From the NCBI RefSeq assembly GCF_004151455.1, contig NZ_PRLK01000012.1:1-13205 (forward strand): DNA of 13,205 nt. The letters are read 5' to 3'. The translations under genes were made by a program, and so were the position numbers. Positions 6,279 through 13,205 of the stretch are shown here, in pieces. Positions within the stretch are counted from its first letter, which is position 1, and every line of letters starts with the position of its first letter. The DNA is from Candidatus Nanogingivalis gingivitcus. Its GTDB lineage: Bacteria > Patescibacteriota > Saccharimonadia > Saccharimonadales > Saccharimonadaceae. Below the pieces are notes generated by a model. It had not been told where the DNA came from and ran no database searches. It worked only from the letters and a program-made list of their open reading frames with translations.

Positions 6279-7697
6279 TTATTTAGCCCCTCTTCTAAAA
6301 ATAACTGAAGCTATAGTTTTAAAAATAATTTGTATATCTAATAAAATAGACCAGTTTTGAACATAATACACATCTAATCGTCTTCTTTCTTCGAATGATA
6401 TGTCTCTACGCCCTGAAACTTGGGCCAAACCTGTAACACCACTTTTAACCGCTAAGATAATATCTTTTTTCTTATATTGGTTAATCTCTTGAGGAATTAA
6501 AGCTCTTGGCCCAACTAATGATATATCACCCTTTAAAACATTAAATAATTGCGGCAATTCATCTAGCGATGTAGCCCGAATAAATTTACCAATTTTAGTA
6601 ACTCTAGGGTCATCATCTAAGCTATCTCCGTTTTCTCTATATTTCTTAATAAGCTCTGGTTTGTTCATCTTTTCAAAAGCCTGCTCAGGAGTTAACCCAT
6701 CATATTCAGCTTTTTGTGATCTAAACTTATATATATAAAATTCTTTATTAAATTTAGTAAGTCTTATTTGCCTAAAAAATATACTGTCTTTAGGTGCAAT
6801 AATTTTCATTATTATTGCCACTATAGTCATAATAGGTAAAGCTATAATTATGCCTATTAATGATCCAGTAATATCCATTAGTCTCTTCCAAAATTGCCCG
6901 GCGCCAAAAAGTTTTGTAATTTTTATATCTATAACAGGTAATCCACCAATAATTTCAACACTATTAAGCTGAGATATTAGCCTATCTTGATTAGGTAAAA
7001 ACATATAGCTAATATGCTTTTCAATAGCATAATCATAAATAATTTCACTTCTGTTATTATCTGTTTGAATAATAACATCTACTTCAGCCTGTTCTACAGC
7101 TTCATTAAAATTAGAAAAATGTCGTGGACATTTTTCTCTTGGTAAAAAATCACTCTTTGCCACAATACCAGCAATATCATATCCGTAATCAATATTATGA
7201 ATTAAAAAGTTCGCCATTTCAGTGGTTTTTTCATTGCTACCAACTATTAAAACTTTTTGCCTACCAATACCATTCCTAATCAATACCCTATTAATAAGTT
7301 TAACTAACTCTCTACCTAAAATAATTGCAAAAAAGCTTATAGCAATAAAATAAATAGCAATAATTCTTACCGGAAACACATCATCTCCAGTAAAGAAAGC
7401 ATACGACACTAAAGCCATTACACTTACAACAGAGGCTACTATAACCCTACCATATTCTCTTGGCCTATATAAAAATATAGCCCTATCATATAAACCACTC
7501 ATTACATTTACTATTAGCCACACTGGAACAAGCGTAATAATTAATACTACAAAATTCATAGTATGTGGGTCAAAGAAATACGGCCTACCATCAAAGTGTA
7601 TACGATAATAATAGGCTAAAGAAAAAGATAAAATTACCGCTATGACATCTGAAATCATTAAAAATAACTTCATAATGGTTAGATTATTTTTTATCAT
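6279..7697 (-). CDS. Undecaprenyl-phosphate hexose-1-phosphate transferase (WbaP/WcaJ-like)
   Basis: This enzyme starts the glycan by moving a sugar-1-phosphate from a nucleotide sugar onto undecaprenyl phosphate. With ATG at 7697 it has 472 residues: four or five N-terminal membrane helices (about 8-30, 47-67, 85-103, 108-128), a Rossmann-like region beginning 'QKVLIVGSNE' at 147, a further membrane-associated helix at about 277-300, and the catalytic bacterial-sugar-transferase domain to the end. Key motifs are 'FIRATSLDELPQLFNVLKG' (372-390, with the Asp-Glu dyad D379/E380), 'DISLVGPRAL', and 'KSGVTGLAQVSGR' (418-430). The sugar is unknown. A TTG at 7706 would add three residues, but it lies only 1 nt from the -10 box and upstream of the predicted transcription start, so I chose the ATG. 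It is the first gene of the minus-strand operon. Confidence 0.95.
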   Translation of the reverse strand: MIKNNLTIMKLFLMISDVIAVILSFSLAYYYRIHFDGRPYFFDPHTMNFVVLIITLVPVWLIVNVMSGLYDRAIFLYRPREYGRVIVASVVSVMALVSYAFFTGDDVFPVRIIAIYFIAISFFAIILGRELVKLINRVLIRNGIGRQKVLIVGSNEKTTEMANFLIHNIDYGYDIAGIVAKSDFLPREKCPRHFSNFNEAVEQAEVDVIIQTDNNRSEIIYDYAIEKHISYMFLPNQDRLISQLNSVEIIGGLPVIDIKITKLFGAGQFWKRLMDITGSLIGIIIALPIMTIVAIIMKIIAPKDSIFFRQIRLTKFNKEFYIYKFRSQKAEYDGLTPEQAFEKMNKPELIKKYRENGDSLDDDPRVTKIGKFIRATSLDELPQLFNVLKGDISLVGPRALIPQEINQYKKKDIILAVKSGVTGLAQVSGRRDISFEERRRLDVYYVQNWSILLDIQIIFKTIASVIFRRGAK

Positions 7698-7712
7698 TAT
7701 ATACAAATTATA
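7698..7712 (-). promoter_or_regulatory. Leaderless-type promoter of the polysaccharide operon
   Basis: On the minus strand an extended -10, TGTTATAAT, has its TATAAT hexamer at 7707-7712 with TG just upstream. Nine bases separate the hexamer from the ATG at 7697, so transcription would start about 3 nt before the start codon. No Shine-Dalgarno site fits in that leader. No clear -35 is seen, as is common with extended -10 promoters. Confidence 0.6.
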
Positions 7713-7758
7713 ACATATTAGCTAAACTTAAAAGTGTTTTAAGTTAGTATGTTATAAT
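7707..7758. repeat. Near-palindromic inverted repeat carrying both divergent promoters
   Basis: Outer arms ATTATAACATA (7707-7717) and TATGTTATAAT (7748-7758) are perfect 11-bp reverse complements. Inner arms CTAAACTTAAAA (7722-7733) and TTTTAAGTTAG (7737-7747) pair with one bulged A around a 3-nt loop; a TTAG bulge (7718-7721) sits between outer and inner left arms. Each outer arm contains a -10 box facing outwards. It may be an operator or simply two copies of the same strong promoter core in divergent orientation. Confidence 0.75.
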
Positions 7759-7768
7759 GTTTTTTATA
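7750..7768 (+). promoter_or_regulatory. Leaderless-type promoter of the rightward gene cluster
   Basis: Extended -10 TGTTATAAT has its hexamer at 7753-7758, mirrored by the leftward promoter. Transcription is predicted near 7764-7766, a few bases before the ATG at 7769. A weak -35 candidate, TTAAAA (7728-7733), would have a 19-nt spacer. The ATG at 7757 overlaps the -10 itself and so cannot be the start for this transcript. Confidence 0.6.
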
Positions 7769-9211
7769 ATGAAATCTTTAACTAAAAAATTTTTTTCTTC
7801 TATTTCTAATAATATCAATATAATATTAGCCATCTTCAGCTTTTCAATCTTATCAATATTAATTGTTTATTGCTTAACAGCTTCACCTATCGCAGATGTT
7901 TGGTATTATTTTAATCGCTATCATCTAGCTAGAAATCATGGAATAGTACAAGGTTTTTTCATCTATATAAAAGATAGTTTTGAACATACTGGTAGATTTT
8001 TCCAATGGATAATAATTTTCTTTGGTTTCTTACTATTTAAAATTAATGCAATTAAAATAATTCCTATACTATTATTGATAACTCTATTCGTATCTATATC
8101 TTGGTTATTATATCAATTAAAACTATTTAAAAATAATAAATTATCTATTTTTTCTGTTAGCTGCATTTTAACTATTAGCTCGATTCTAATGTTACCTAGT
8201 AGTTTTGACTCACTCTTATGGTTAGATGCAAGTGTTTCTTATTTAGGTAGCTTAGCTTGTTTTATACTTATTATTAATTTTATTTTTCTAATGATTCATA
8301 AGAAAATACCTCTTCATTATCAAATAGCTATTTTCTTATTTGTTATCTTGTCACAATCTTTAATAGAAACAGTATCTATCTACATAATTGCCTGGTTATT
8401 TTTAATAAGCTCATTCCTCTTTATTACTAAAAGAAAAAAGCATCTACTTACCCTATTAAAATTCCTCATATCTTCAATAATTGGTTTTTTGTTGGTTTAT
8501 TTTTCTTACGGATCTATAAAACGTAGAGAGACATCACCAGAATTAAATTTAAAATGGATATTTTTTGATTCATTCTCAAGCTTTTCAAGGATGATACTTG
8601 AATGGAAATATGTATTATTATTTATTCCAATTATTGTTTTAGCAGGATTCATACTAACTAATACTAAAAAAATTAACTTATCATCTAAACAACTTCTACT
8701 TATTGCCCTATCAATATTTATGTCAGCTACATATCCTGTTTTTATCTTAAATAATATAGTTCAGGATTATGTTCCTCATAGAATAATGTCTTTACCTATT
8801 TTTGCTACTGTTATTTCTAGCTTTATTATAGGTATATCTCTGCAAAAAAGTAAGTTACTTAAATTTAAGAATAACTATAAAATATTTAGTGTTTTATTAA
8901 TTATTATAGTAATAATTTCAACGCCTTACATAATAAATAATATGCGTCTAAGAATTGAGAAAACTTCTTTAAGGGAACATCTACTTAAGGTTCGTGATAT
9001 TGACATAAAAAAGCAAAAAAATAATGGCTTAGATACATATATAATTCGTGAACTTCCCAATAATCTAATTAGCAACGCTGAAGATATGATATACAGCCCT
9101 AATAGCAATAAACTACATTGGACTGTTACCTCATATCTAGAATTTAATGGAATAAATAGCAACCTAGATGTTAATAAAATTAGAGTATTGAAAGGTAATT
9201 ATGATTTTTAA
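7769..9211 (+). CDS. DUF6056-like polytopic membrane protein (possible GT-C glycosyltransferase)
   Basis: A 480-residue membrane protein with about ten or eleven hydrophobic helices and a soluble C-terminal tail of about 90 residues. Features resembling DUF6056 and related GT-C-like proteins are 'IADVWYYFNRYHLARNHG' in the first outside loop (41-58), 'TGRFFQW' (74-80), 'SLLWLDASVSYLG' and 'VPHRIMSLPIF'. Members are thought to be lipid-linked sugar glycosyltransferases or surface-glycan proteins, but this is not proven for most of them. The usual acidic pair in the first loop is reduced to one Asp (D43). I chose the ATG at 7769 over 7757 because the latter overlaps the -10 box. The end overlaps the next gene by 11 nt, so both are probably co-translated. 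Membrane protein is certain; family is moderate. Confidence 0.8.
   Translation: MKSLTKKFFSSISNNINIILAIFSFSILSILIVYCLTASPIADVWYYFNRYHLARNHGIVQGFFIYIKDSFEHTGRFFQWIIIFFGFLLFKINAIKIIPILLLITLFVSISWLLYQLKLFKNNKLSIFSVSCILTISSILMLPSSFDSLLWLDASVSYLGSLACFILIINFIFLMIHKKIPLHYQIAIFLFVILSQSLIETVSIYIIAWLFLISSFLFITKRKKHLLTLLKFLISSIIGFLLVYFSYGSIKRRETSPELNLKWIFFDSFSSFSRMILEWKYVLLFIPIIVLAGFILTNTKKINLSSKQLLLIALSIFMSATYPVFILNNIVQDYVPHRIMSLPIFATVISSFIIGISLQKSKLLKFKNNYKIFSVLLIIIVIISTPYIINNMRLRIEKTSLREHLLKVRDIDIKKQKNNGLDTYIIRELPNNLISNAEDMIYSPNSNKLHWTVTSYLEFNGINSNLDVNKIRVLKGNYDF
9191..9195 (+). promoter_or_regulatory. Ribosome binding site AAAGG of the GtrA-DUF2142 gene
   Basis: AAAGG lies 5 nt before the ATG at 9201, inside the end of the upstream gene. 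This clear site, contrasted with the leaderless promoters of first genes, supports internal operon translation initiation here and fixes the start. Confidence 0.6.
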
Positions 9212-11108
9212 TATAATAAGTAATTTTATAAAAAATAAAGACAAATCTTTTTTTAAATATATTATTAGTGGTTTAATTGCGGCTATTATAGAGTTTTTAT
9301 GTTTTAATCTTATCTATTATGTTTTATTTAAAAATCATCTTTTCGTGGCTCAAGCAATTAGCTATTTTACGGGCTTAATTACAGCATTTTCTTTACATTA
9401 TTTCTATTCTTTTAAATCTCGCAAAGAACAAAAAAATAGAAATAAACAGTTTATCTTATATTTTTTTGTAGCTTTGTTTAATTTATGCTTTTCTTTTATT
9501 CTCATAAAGTTACTATCAAAAATAGGTTTATCTCCTGTGATAGCAAAACTTTTAGTTATGGGTACCATAATAATATGGAATTATACTATTCTTAATAGAT
9601 ATATATTTAGTAAATCTATCACTAACTTAAGTCTTAAAAACATATTCAAAAAACTACAAAAAAATTTTATTACAATATTGCTATTTTTAATAATAGTATC
9701 TATAGGCTTAGTGCAAATTTTTATAAATAAAGTAGGAGTTAGTTTTGACGAACATGCACATATAGCCAAAATCGAATCTACTTCTAGGCTAGATTTTATT
9801 CCACGTCAAAAAAATAAAGATTCATATGCTTCTAGTAAAGGCGCAATGGAAATGCAGTCATTTGTTACTAAAAATATAGAAGCTTCTCTTGCTAAAGACA
9901 TCAATACATATAAAAAATTGGATAACGAAGTTAAAGAAATAGCTAATAAAAAATATCGGTCTTTACCTGTAGAAGAAGTCTTTCCTCAAGGAGCAGGCGC
10001 ATATCATAGTATAAACTATATCCCCAACGCTATAGGCTTATATATTGCACGGCTACTTAATATGACAGTAAAGCAGGCCTATTATAGCGCTAAAATATCT
10101 GCTTTGATTATTAATGCTTCTATTATATCTTTTTCCTTCTTCTTACTTCGAAAATATCGTTCAAAATTTTTAGTATTAATTGTAGCTTTATATCCTCAGA
10201 TATTAATATCACTATCATCTATTAGTGCAGATGGAATTATTAATGCTACAAGCTTACTGTTTGGAACTATAATCTTAAAATCTCTACTCGATAAAAAGAT
10301 ACCGCTTTTATTTATAATAATTGCTATTTTATGTGGTATTTCTATGTCAATTTCAAAGCTGCCCTATTTATTAATTAGCATGTTAATATTCTTTATACCT
10401 TTTAAATATTTCAAAAAAGATTCATATAATAAAATAGCTAAAATATTATTTTTAATACCTATAGTTATATTACCTCTATATTGGAACTATATAATGAAAG
10501 ATGCCACACAACACACTAGCCATAACGCTTATTGTTGTCTGTCTGGGGTTAAAGCTGACAGCAAAGAACAAATTAAAAATATACTAAAAAATCCTATAAA
10601 TTTTACTGGGTCAATATCTGAATTTATAATAAATTTTGATCTAATTGAAGAAGGTAGAATTATAAACCCTATAGAAGGATCCAGAAATTTACGATTAAAT
10701 ACTAGCATTCTATTTGTTCACCTAATATTATCAATACTTATAGTTGCTTATGTAGAAAGAGAATATAATGATAAACAATATTTTAAGAAGATAGCTCCTT
10801 ATTGGATATTATCTATATTATTCACTACTTTAGGAATTATAGTTGCATTATACGTAGCAGCGAATTCTGTTGGTCAATTTCATATATGGGGAGTTCAAAC
10901 AAGGTATTTCTACCCATTATTATTCTTTATATTCGTAGTAATATCAATTTATACACCTATAAAATTAAAGAATTTTTCTTCAGAAAAGATATTAAGATAC
11001 ACCATAATAACATTGATAATATTAAATATTTTCTCCACTATTCAACTATATATACTTCCTAGGACCTCAAATACTTATATAAGTTACTATAGTAGTACGC
11101 AAAAATAA
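9201..11108 (+). CDS. GtrA domain fused to DUF2142-type GT-C glycosyltransferase
   Basis: A 635-residue membrane protein with two parts. Residues 1 to about 138 are GtrA-like: four helices, starting 'FFKYIISGLIAAIIEFLCFN' and ending 'VMGTIIIWNYTILNRYIFSK'. GtrA proteins are thought to flip polyprenyl-phosphate sugars across the membrane. Residues about 155-635 look like DUF2142, a GT-C family: 'VGVSFDEHAHIAKI' with acidic pair D183/E184 after the first helix, 'INYIPNAIGLYIARL', 'LYPQILISLSSISADGIINA', and 'WGVQTRYFYPL' (around 563-573) near the C-terminus. GT-C enzymes use polyprenyl-phosphate sugars as donors outside the cell. One chain would thus deliver the donor and use it. A soluble, charged segment (about 195-265) sits in the first outside loop. 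Just downstream is a GT2 able to make the donor. GtrA and DUF2142 are usually separate proteins. Confidence 0.87.
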   Translation: MIFNIISNFIKNKDKSFFKYIISGLIAAIIEFLCFNLIYYVLFKNHLFVAQAISYFTGLITAFSLHYFYSFKSRKEQKNRNKQFILYFFVALFNLCFSFILIKLLSKIGLSPVIAKLLVMGTIIIWNYTILNRYIFSKSITNLSLKNIFKKLQKNFITILLFLIIVSIGLVQIFINKVGVSFDEHAHIAKIESTSRLDFIPRQKNKDSYASSKGAMEMQSFVTKNIEASLAKDINTYKKLDNEVKEIANKKYRSLPVEEVFPQGAGAYHSINYIPNAIGLYIARLLNMTVKQAYYSAKISALIINASIISFSFFLLRKYRSKFLVLIVALYPQILISLSSISADGIINATSLLFGTIILKSLLDKKIPLLFIIIAILCGISMSISKLPYLLISMLIFFIPFKYFKKDSYNKIAKILFLIPIVILPLYWNYIMKDATQHTSHNAYCCLSGVKADSKEQIKNILKNPINFTGSISEFIINFDLIEEGRIINPIEGSRNLRLNTSILFVHLILSILIVAYVEREYNDKQYFKKIAPYWILSILFTTLGIIVALYVAANSVGQFHIWGVQTRYFYPLLFFIFVVISIYTPIKLKNFSSEKILRYTIITLIILNIFSTIQLYILPRTSNTYISYYSSTQK

Positions 11109-11115
11109 TTTTTTA

Positions 11116-11130
11116 TGTTAAAGTAGTTGT
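11116..11130 (+). promoter_or_regulatory. Leaderless-type promoter of the GT2 gene
   Basis: TGTTAAAGT, with hexamer TAAAGT at 11119-11124, resembles the TGTTATAAT of the central divergent promoters, and both are preceded by TA. Six bases then lead to the ATG at 11131, so transcription would start at the ATG. No Shine-Dalgarno site is present. The -35 region is weak. Confidence 0.5.
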
Positions 11131-11829
11131 ATGAGTACAAAATATGATGATACATTAATAATTGTACCTGCTTATAATGAAGGTAGTGTTATTGAAGAAA
11201 ATTTGAACAAAATATTAAAAGAATTTAAGTATGTCGTCTGCGTAAATGACGGAAGTTCAGATAACACAGCTGAAGAAGTATCTAAAACTAAAGCTATTTT
11301 ATTATCTCACCCTGTAAATATTGGCCCGGGTGGTGCTTCACAAACTGGTATTGAATATGGAATTGCAAATAATTTTAACTTTTTCGCAACCTTTGATGCC
11401 GACGGGCAACATTCCCTAGAAGACCTTAAAGGAATGGTTGATTTAATACATAAAAATAAAAATATTGATATTATGATTGGATCTAGATTTTTAAGCAAAA
11501 AAGCTGAAAATATGCCTTTTAGTAAAAAAATATTACTAAAAACAGCAATTATTTTTTCCAATATAACATCAAGAGTTAAGGCGACAGATACTCATAATGG
11601 TCTTAGAGTCTTTAACCTAAAAACTGCTAAAAAATTAGATTTAAAATTAAATGATTATTCTCACGCCTCAGAAATACTTGATAAAATACGTATTAATAAA
11701 TTAAACTTTCAAGAGTTTCCAACAACAGTTTATTATACAGACTATTCTAAAGGTAAAGGACAATCTAGTATTAATGCTGTAAATATTATGGTAGACCAAC
11801 TTTTAAATATGTTGAAAGGTAAAAAATAA
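11131..11829 (+). CDS. GT2 family polyprenyl-phosphate sugar synthase (DPM1-like)
   Basis: A 232-residue soluble GT-A enzyme, short with no membrane helix, like dolichol-phosphate mannosyltransferase-type proteins. It is expected to make undecaprenyl-phosphate-linked mannose or glucose from a nucleotide sugar at the inner membrane face. Seen: 'LIIVPAYNEGSVIEENL' (9-25), 'VNDGSSDNT' (38-46), 'NIGPGGASQTGIEYG' (63-77), the metal-binding 'DADGQH' (89-94), and 'TDTHNGLRVF' (152-161). The product would feed the GT-C enzymes encoded upstream. It has its own leaderless-type promoter and is 22 nt after the previous stop. Its last base is the first base of the next gene's ATG, with the AAAGG (11815-11819) ribosome site for that gene inside its end. 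Sugar specificity is unknown. Confidence 0.9.
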   Translation: MSTKYDDTLIIVPAYNEGSVIEENLNKILKEFKYVVCVNDGSSDNTAEEVSKTKAILLSHPVNIGPGGASQTGIEYGIANNFNFFATFDADGQHSLEDLKGMVDLIHKNKNIDIMIGSRFLSKKAENMPFSKKILLKTAIIFSNITSRVKATDTHNGLRVFNLKTAKKLDLKLNDYSHASEILDKIRINKLNFQEFPTTVYYTDYSKGKGQSSINAVNIMVDQLLNMLKGKK

Positions 11830-12170
11830 TGAATCAAATAATAATCCAAATAATTTTAACCATATTTATTGTGCTAGCTATTTTTAAAATATTACACCAT
11901 CACAATTCAGCTAGTAGTAAAGCTTTATCTAAAATATTTTTTATTATCTTTCTTATATTTGGCTTAGTAATGATTTTTAATCCTGAAATTACAAATGACA
12001 TCGCTCATCTAGTAGGAATTAACCGTGGTGCAGATTTAATGCTTTATGTATTAGTTATATTTTTCATTTTTGATAAAGTTAATGATTTCTATAAAGAACA
12101 GAATCAAAAAGAACGTTTCGCTAAATTAGTTAGGAAAATAGCCTTACAAGATAGTAACAAAAAGAAATAA
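11829..12170 (+). CDS. DUF2304 family small membrane protein
   Basis: A 113-residue protein with three hydrophobic helices (about 3-20, 33-52, 67-84) and a charged C-terminal tail rich in Lys. The arrangement, with 'MIFNPEITNDIAHLVGINRGADLMLYVLVIFFIF' across the second and third helices, matches DUF2304, in particular 'GINRGADLMLY'. DUF2304 genes are commonly found next to polyprenyl-phosphate GT2 genes in envelope polysaccharide loci and are presumed to partner or anchor them; no reaction is established. Here the ATG overlaps the GT2 stop by one base (TAATG) with an AAAGG site 9 nt upstream, so the two should be made together. Confidence 0.85.
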   Translation: MNQIIIQIILTIFIVLAIFKILHHHNSASSKALSKIFFIIFLIFGLVMIFNPEITNDIAHLVGINRGADLMLYVLVIFFIFDKVNDFYKEQNQKERFAKLVRKIALQDSNKKK

Positions 12171-12184
12171 ATTCTATTTTCATT

Positions 12185-13205
12185 ATGAATCCAACTTTTT
12201 CGATTATAATTCCAGTATATAATGCAGAAAAAAATATTAGCTGCATTGTTAATCAAATTACTAACATCACTTTTACAGATTACGAATTAATTTTAGTTAA
12301 TGATGGAAGTACTGACGGCACTAAAAAAATATTAGATAGTATTAATAATAAAAATATTAAAGTTATCCATCAAAAAAATTCTGGTCCTAGCTTAGCTAGA
12401 AATACTGGAATTAAAAAATCATCTGGCGAATATATATTATTTTTTGATGCTGATGATATTATTAATACAAAGGAATTGAATAAAACTTTATTATCTTTTA
12501 ATCTAAATAAAGCTGCTGATCTTACTGTATTTGGCTGGAAAATAAAATATAGTAACGGTGCTATAAGAACTATAAAACAGAGTCATCAGCTAATATCTAA
12601 AGATAACATAGTCCCCTTTACTATTAAATCCATAGGCAACAGTGGGCAAATGTATAATTTATGGAATAAAATATACAAATCTAAAATTATAAAAAATAAT
12701 AATCTCTTATTAAATGAAAATTTAAAATTTGGTGAAGATTTAATATTTAATTTTAATTTCATTCAAAAAAGTAACAGTATAGAAATTATAGACAGTAACC
12801 CTTATTATACTTATATCGAAGAAAGCCCTAGTAGTATAGTTAGCTATACTAAATTAAACTATGATTTTCGGCAGCAAAATTTAATTGCTCTTAATCATTT
12901 TTCTCGAAAACAATCCTTAGAAGTTAAAGAGTATGCTAATTTCGTAAAATGGAGATGGCTTATATCTTATGCATTAGCTATATGTAAAACTAATTACAGT
13001 TTTAATCAAAAAAAGAAATTAATAAAAATAGCTATAAAAGATCAGAAGCTTAAACCAGCGAAAAAAGTATCTTCAATTGGTTATAAAAAGTTTATAATGG
13101 AATATATATTCTATATATTGTCTTTATCACCTGCTATCTTTACTTTTTTTATAAACCTAATTAGTAATATTAAAAAGTATCAAAAAAATCAAAATATTAC
13201 TATAG
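12185..13205 (+). CDS. GT2 family glycosyltransferase, 3'-partial
   Basis: An open frame from ATG 12185 to the window end gives about 340 residues, near the full length for this type; the stop is outside. It is a GT-A enzyme: 'FSIIIPVYNAEKNI' (5-18), 'LVNDGSTDGT' (37-46), 'KNSGPSLARNTGIK' (64-77), 'FFDADD' (86-91), and 'LKFGEDLIFNF' later, as in EpsJ/WaaV-like polysaccharide glycosyltransferases that add one sugar to a growing chain. The last 30 or so residues seen include a hydrophobic stretch ('ILSLSPAIFTFFINLI'), possibly membrane associated. It lies 14 nt after the DUF2304 stop, with no Shine-Dalgarno site, and follows an A/T-rich TATTTT that I do not call a promoter. Donor and acceptor unknown. 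Confidence 0.88.
   Translation, partial: MNPTFSIIIPVYNAEKNISCIVNQITNITFTDYELILVNDGSTDGTKKILDSINNKNIKVIHQKNSGPSLARNTGIKKSSGEYILFFDADDIINTKELNKTLLSFNLNKAADLTVFGWKIKYSNGAIRTIKQSHQLISKDNIVPFTIKSIGNSGQMYNLWNKIYKSKIIKNNNLLLNENLKFGEDLIFNFNFIQKSNSIEIIDSNPYYTYIEESPSSIVSYTKLNYDFRQQNLIALNHFSRKQSLEVKEYANFVKWRWLISYALAICKTNYSFNQKKKLIKIAIKDQKLKPAKKVSSIGYKKFIMEYIFYILSLSPAIFTFFINLISNIKKYQKNQNITI

Noticed and set aside
7698..7706. TTG at 7706 as the start of the sugar transferase gene
   Set aside because: It is next to the -10 box and before the predicted transcription start; ATG 7697 is three codons later.
7757..7768. ATG at 7757 as the start of the DUF6056-like gene
   Set aside because: It overlaps the TATAAT -10 box and would lie upstream of the predicted transcription start; the in-frame ATG at 7769 fits better.
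7765..7770. A second TATAAT on the + strand as a promoter
   Set aside because: It overlaps the ATG at 7769 and would start transcription inside the gene.
10802..11062. 86-codon + strand open frame inside the GtrA-DUF2142 gene
   Set aside because: Out-of-frame shadow of a clear membrane-protein frame; composition typical of a shifted AT-rich reading.
1..13205. Alternative genetic code (UGA as Gly or Trp)
   Set aside because: No in-frame TGA occurs in any gene. TGA is also not used as a stop in the few genes seen, but that sample is too small and low GC favours TAA.
1..13205. CRISPR arrays, tRNA or rRNA genes, insertion sequences
   Set aside because: No regularly spaced repeats, cloverleaf-like sequences, transposase genes or terminal repeats were recognised; nearly all DNA is accounted for by protein genes.

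Overview
The window is very AT-rich bacterial DNA, densely coded, with no gene-free stretch over 300 bases. All reading frames work with the standard code. The eight complete genes whose 3' ends are clear stop in TAA, apart from one TAG. The mix of genes suggests a Candidate Phyla Radiation bacterium, most likely Saccharibacteria (TM7): a monoderm-type envelope toolkit (LCP ligase, undecaprenyl-phosphate sugar transferase, Wzy-like protein), a LexA-type DNA-binding domain with no peptidase, apparently leaderless promoters, and an LCP protein beginning with an 'SIDGFTPRRP' segment that I associate from memory with Saccharibacteria LCP proteins. This assignment is inference, not proof.

Region 1 (2-1333, + strand) is the 3' part of a gene cut by the window edge. 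It fuses the C-terminal part of what looks like a degenerate PfkB-type sugar kinase to a complete class I fructose-bisphosphate aldolase. It meets the minus-strand operon tail to tail at a shared AT-rich hairpin (1341-1372).

Region 2 (1348-7697, - strand) reads as one operon from 7697 downwards: polyprenyl-phosphate hexose-1-phosphate transferase, GT4 glycosyltransferase, O-antigen ligase/polymerase-like membrane protein, a small HEPN-like protein, an LCP (LytR-CpsA-Psr) ligase, and a truncated LexA-like DNA-binding protein. Spacing is tight (overlaps of 14 and 17 nt, gaps of 4, 8 and about 48 nt). The logic is: load the first sugar on undecaprenyl phosphate, extend it, polymerise, then attach the polymer to peptidoglycan. 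No Wzx flippase is visible in the window.

Region 3 (7769-13205, + strand) diverges from region 2: a DUF6056-like membrane protein, a GtrA-DUF2142 fusion (flippase-like domain plus GT-C glycosyltransferase), a DPM1-like GT2, a DUF2304 membrane protein, and a GT2 cut by the window end. GtrA, a polyprenyl-phosphate GT2, DUF2304 and GT-C proteins together suggest lipid-carrier-dependent glycosylation on the outer face of the membrane.

The two halves are driven by divergent promoters inside one inverted repeat (7707-7758). Both carry the extended -10 string TGTTATAAT and lie so close to the start codons that the mRNAs would be leaderless or nearly so. A related motif precedes the GT2 gene at 11131. 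Placing promoters this way moves the starts of two genes (7697 and 7769).
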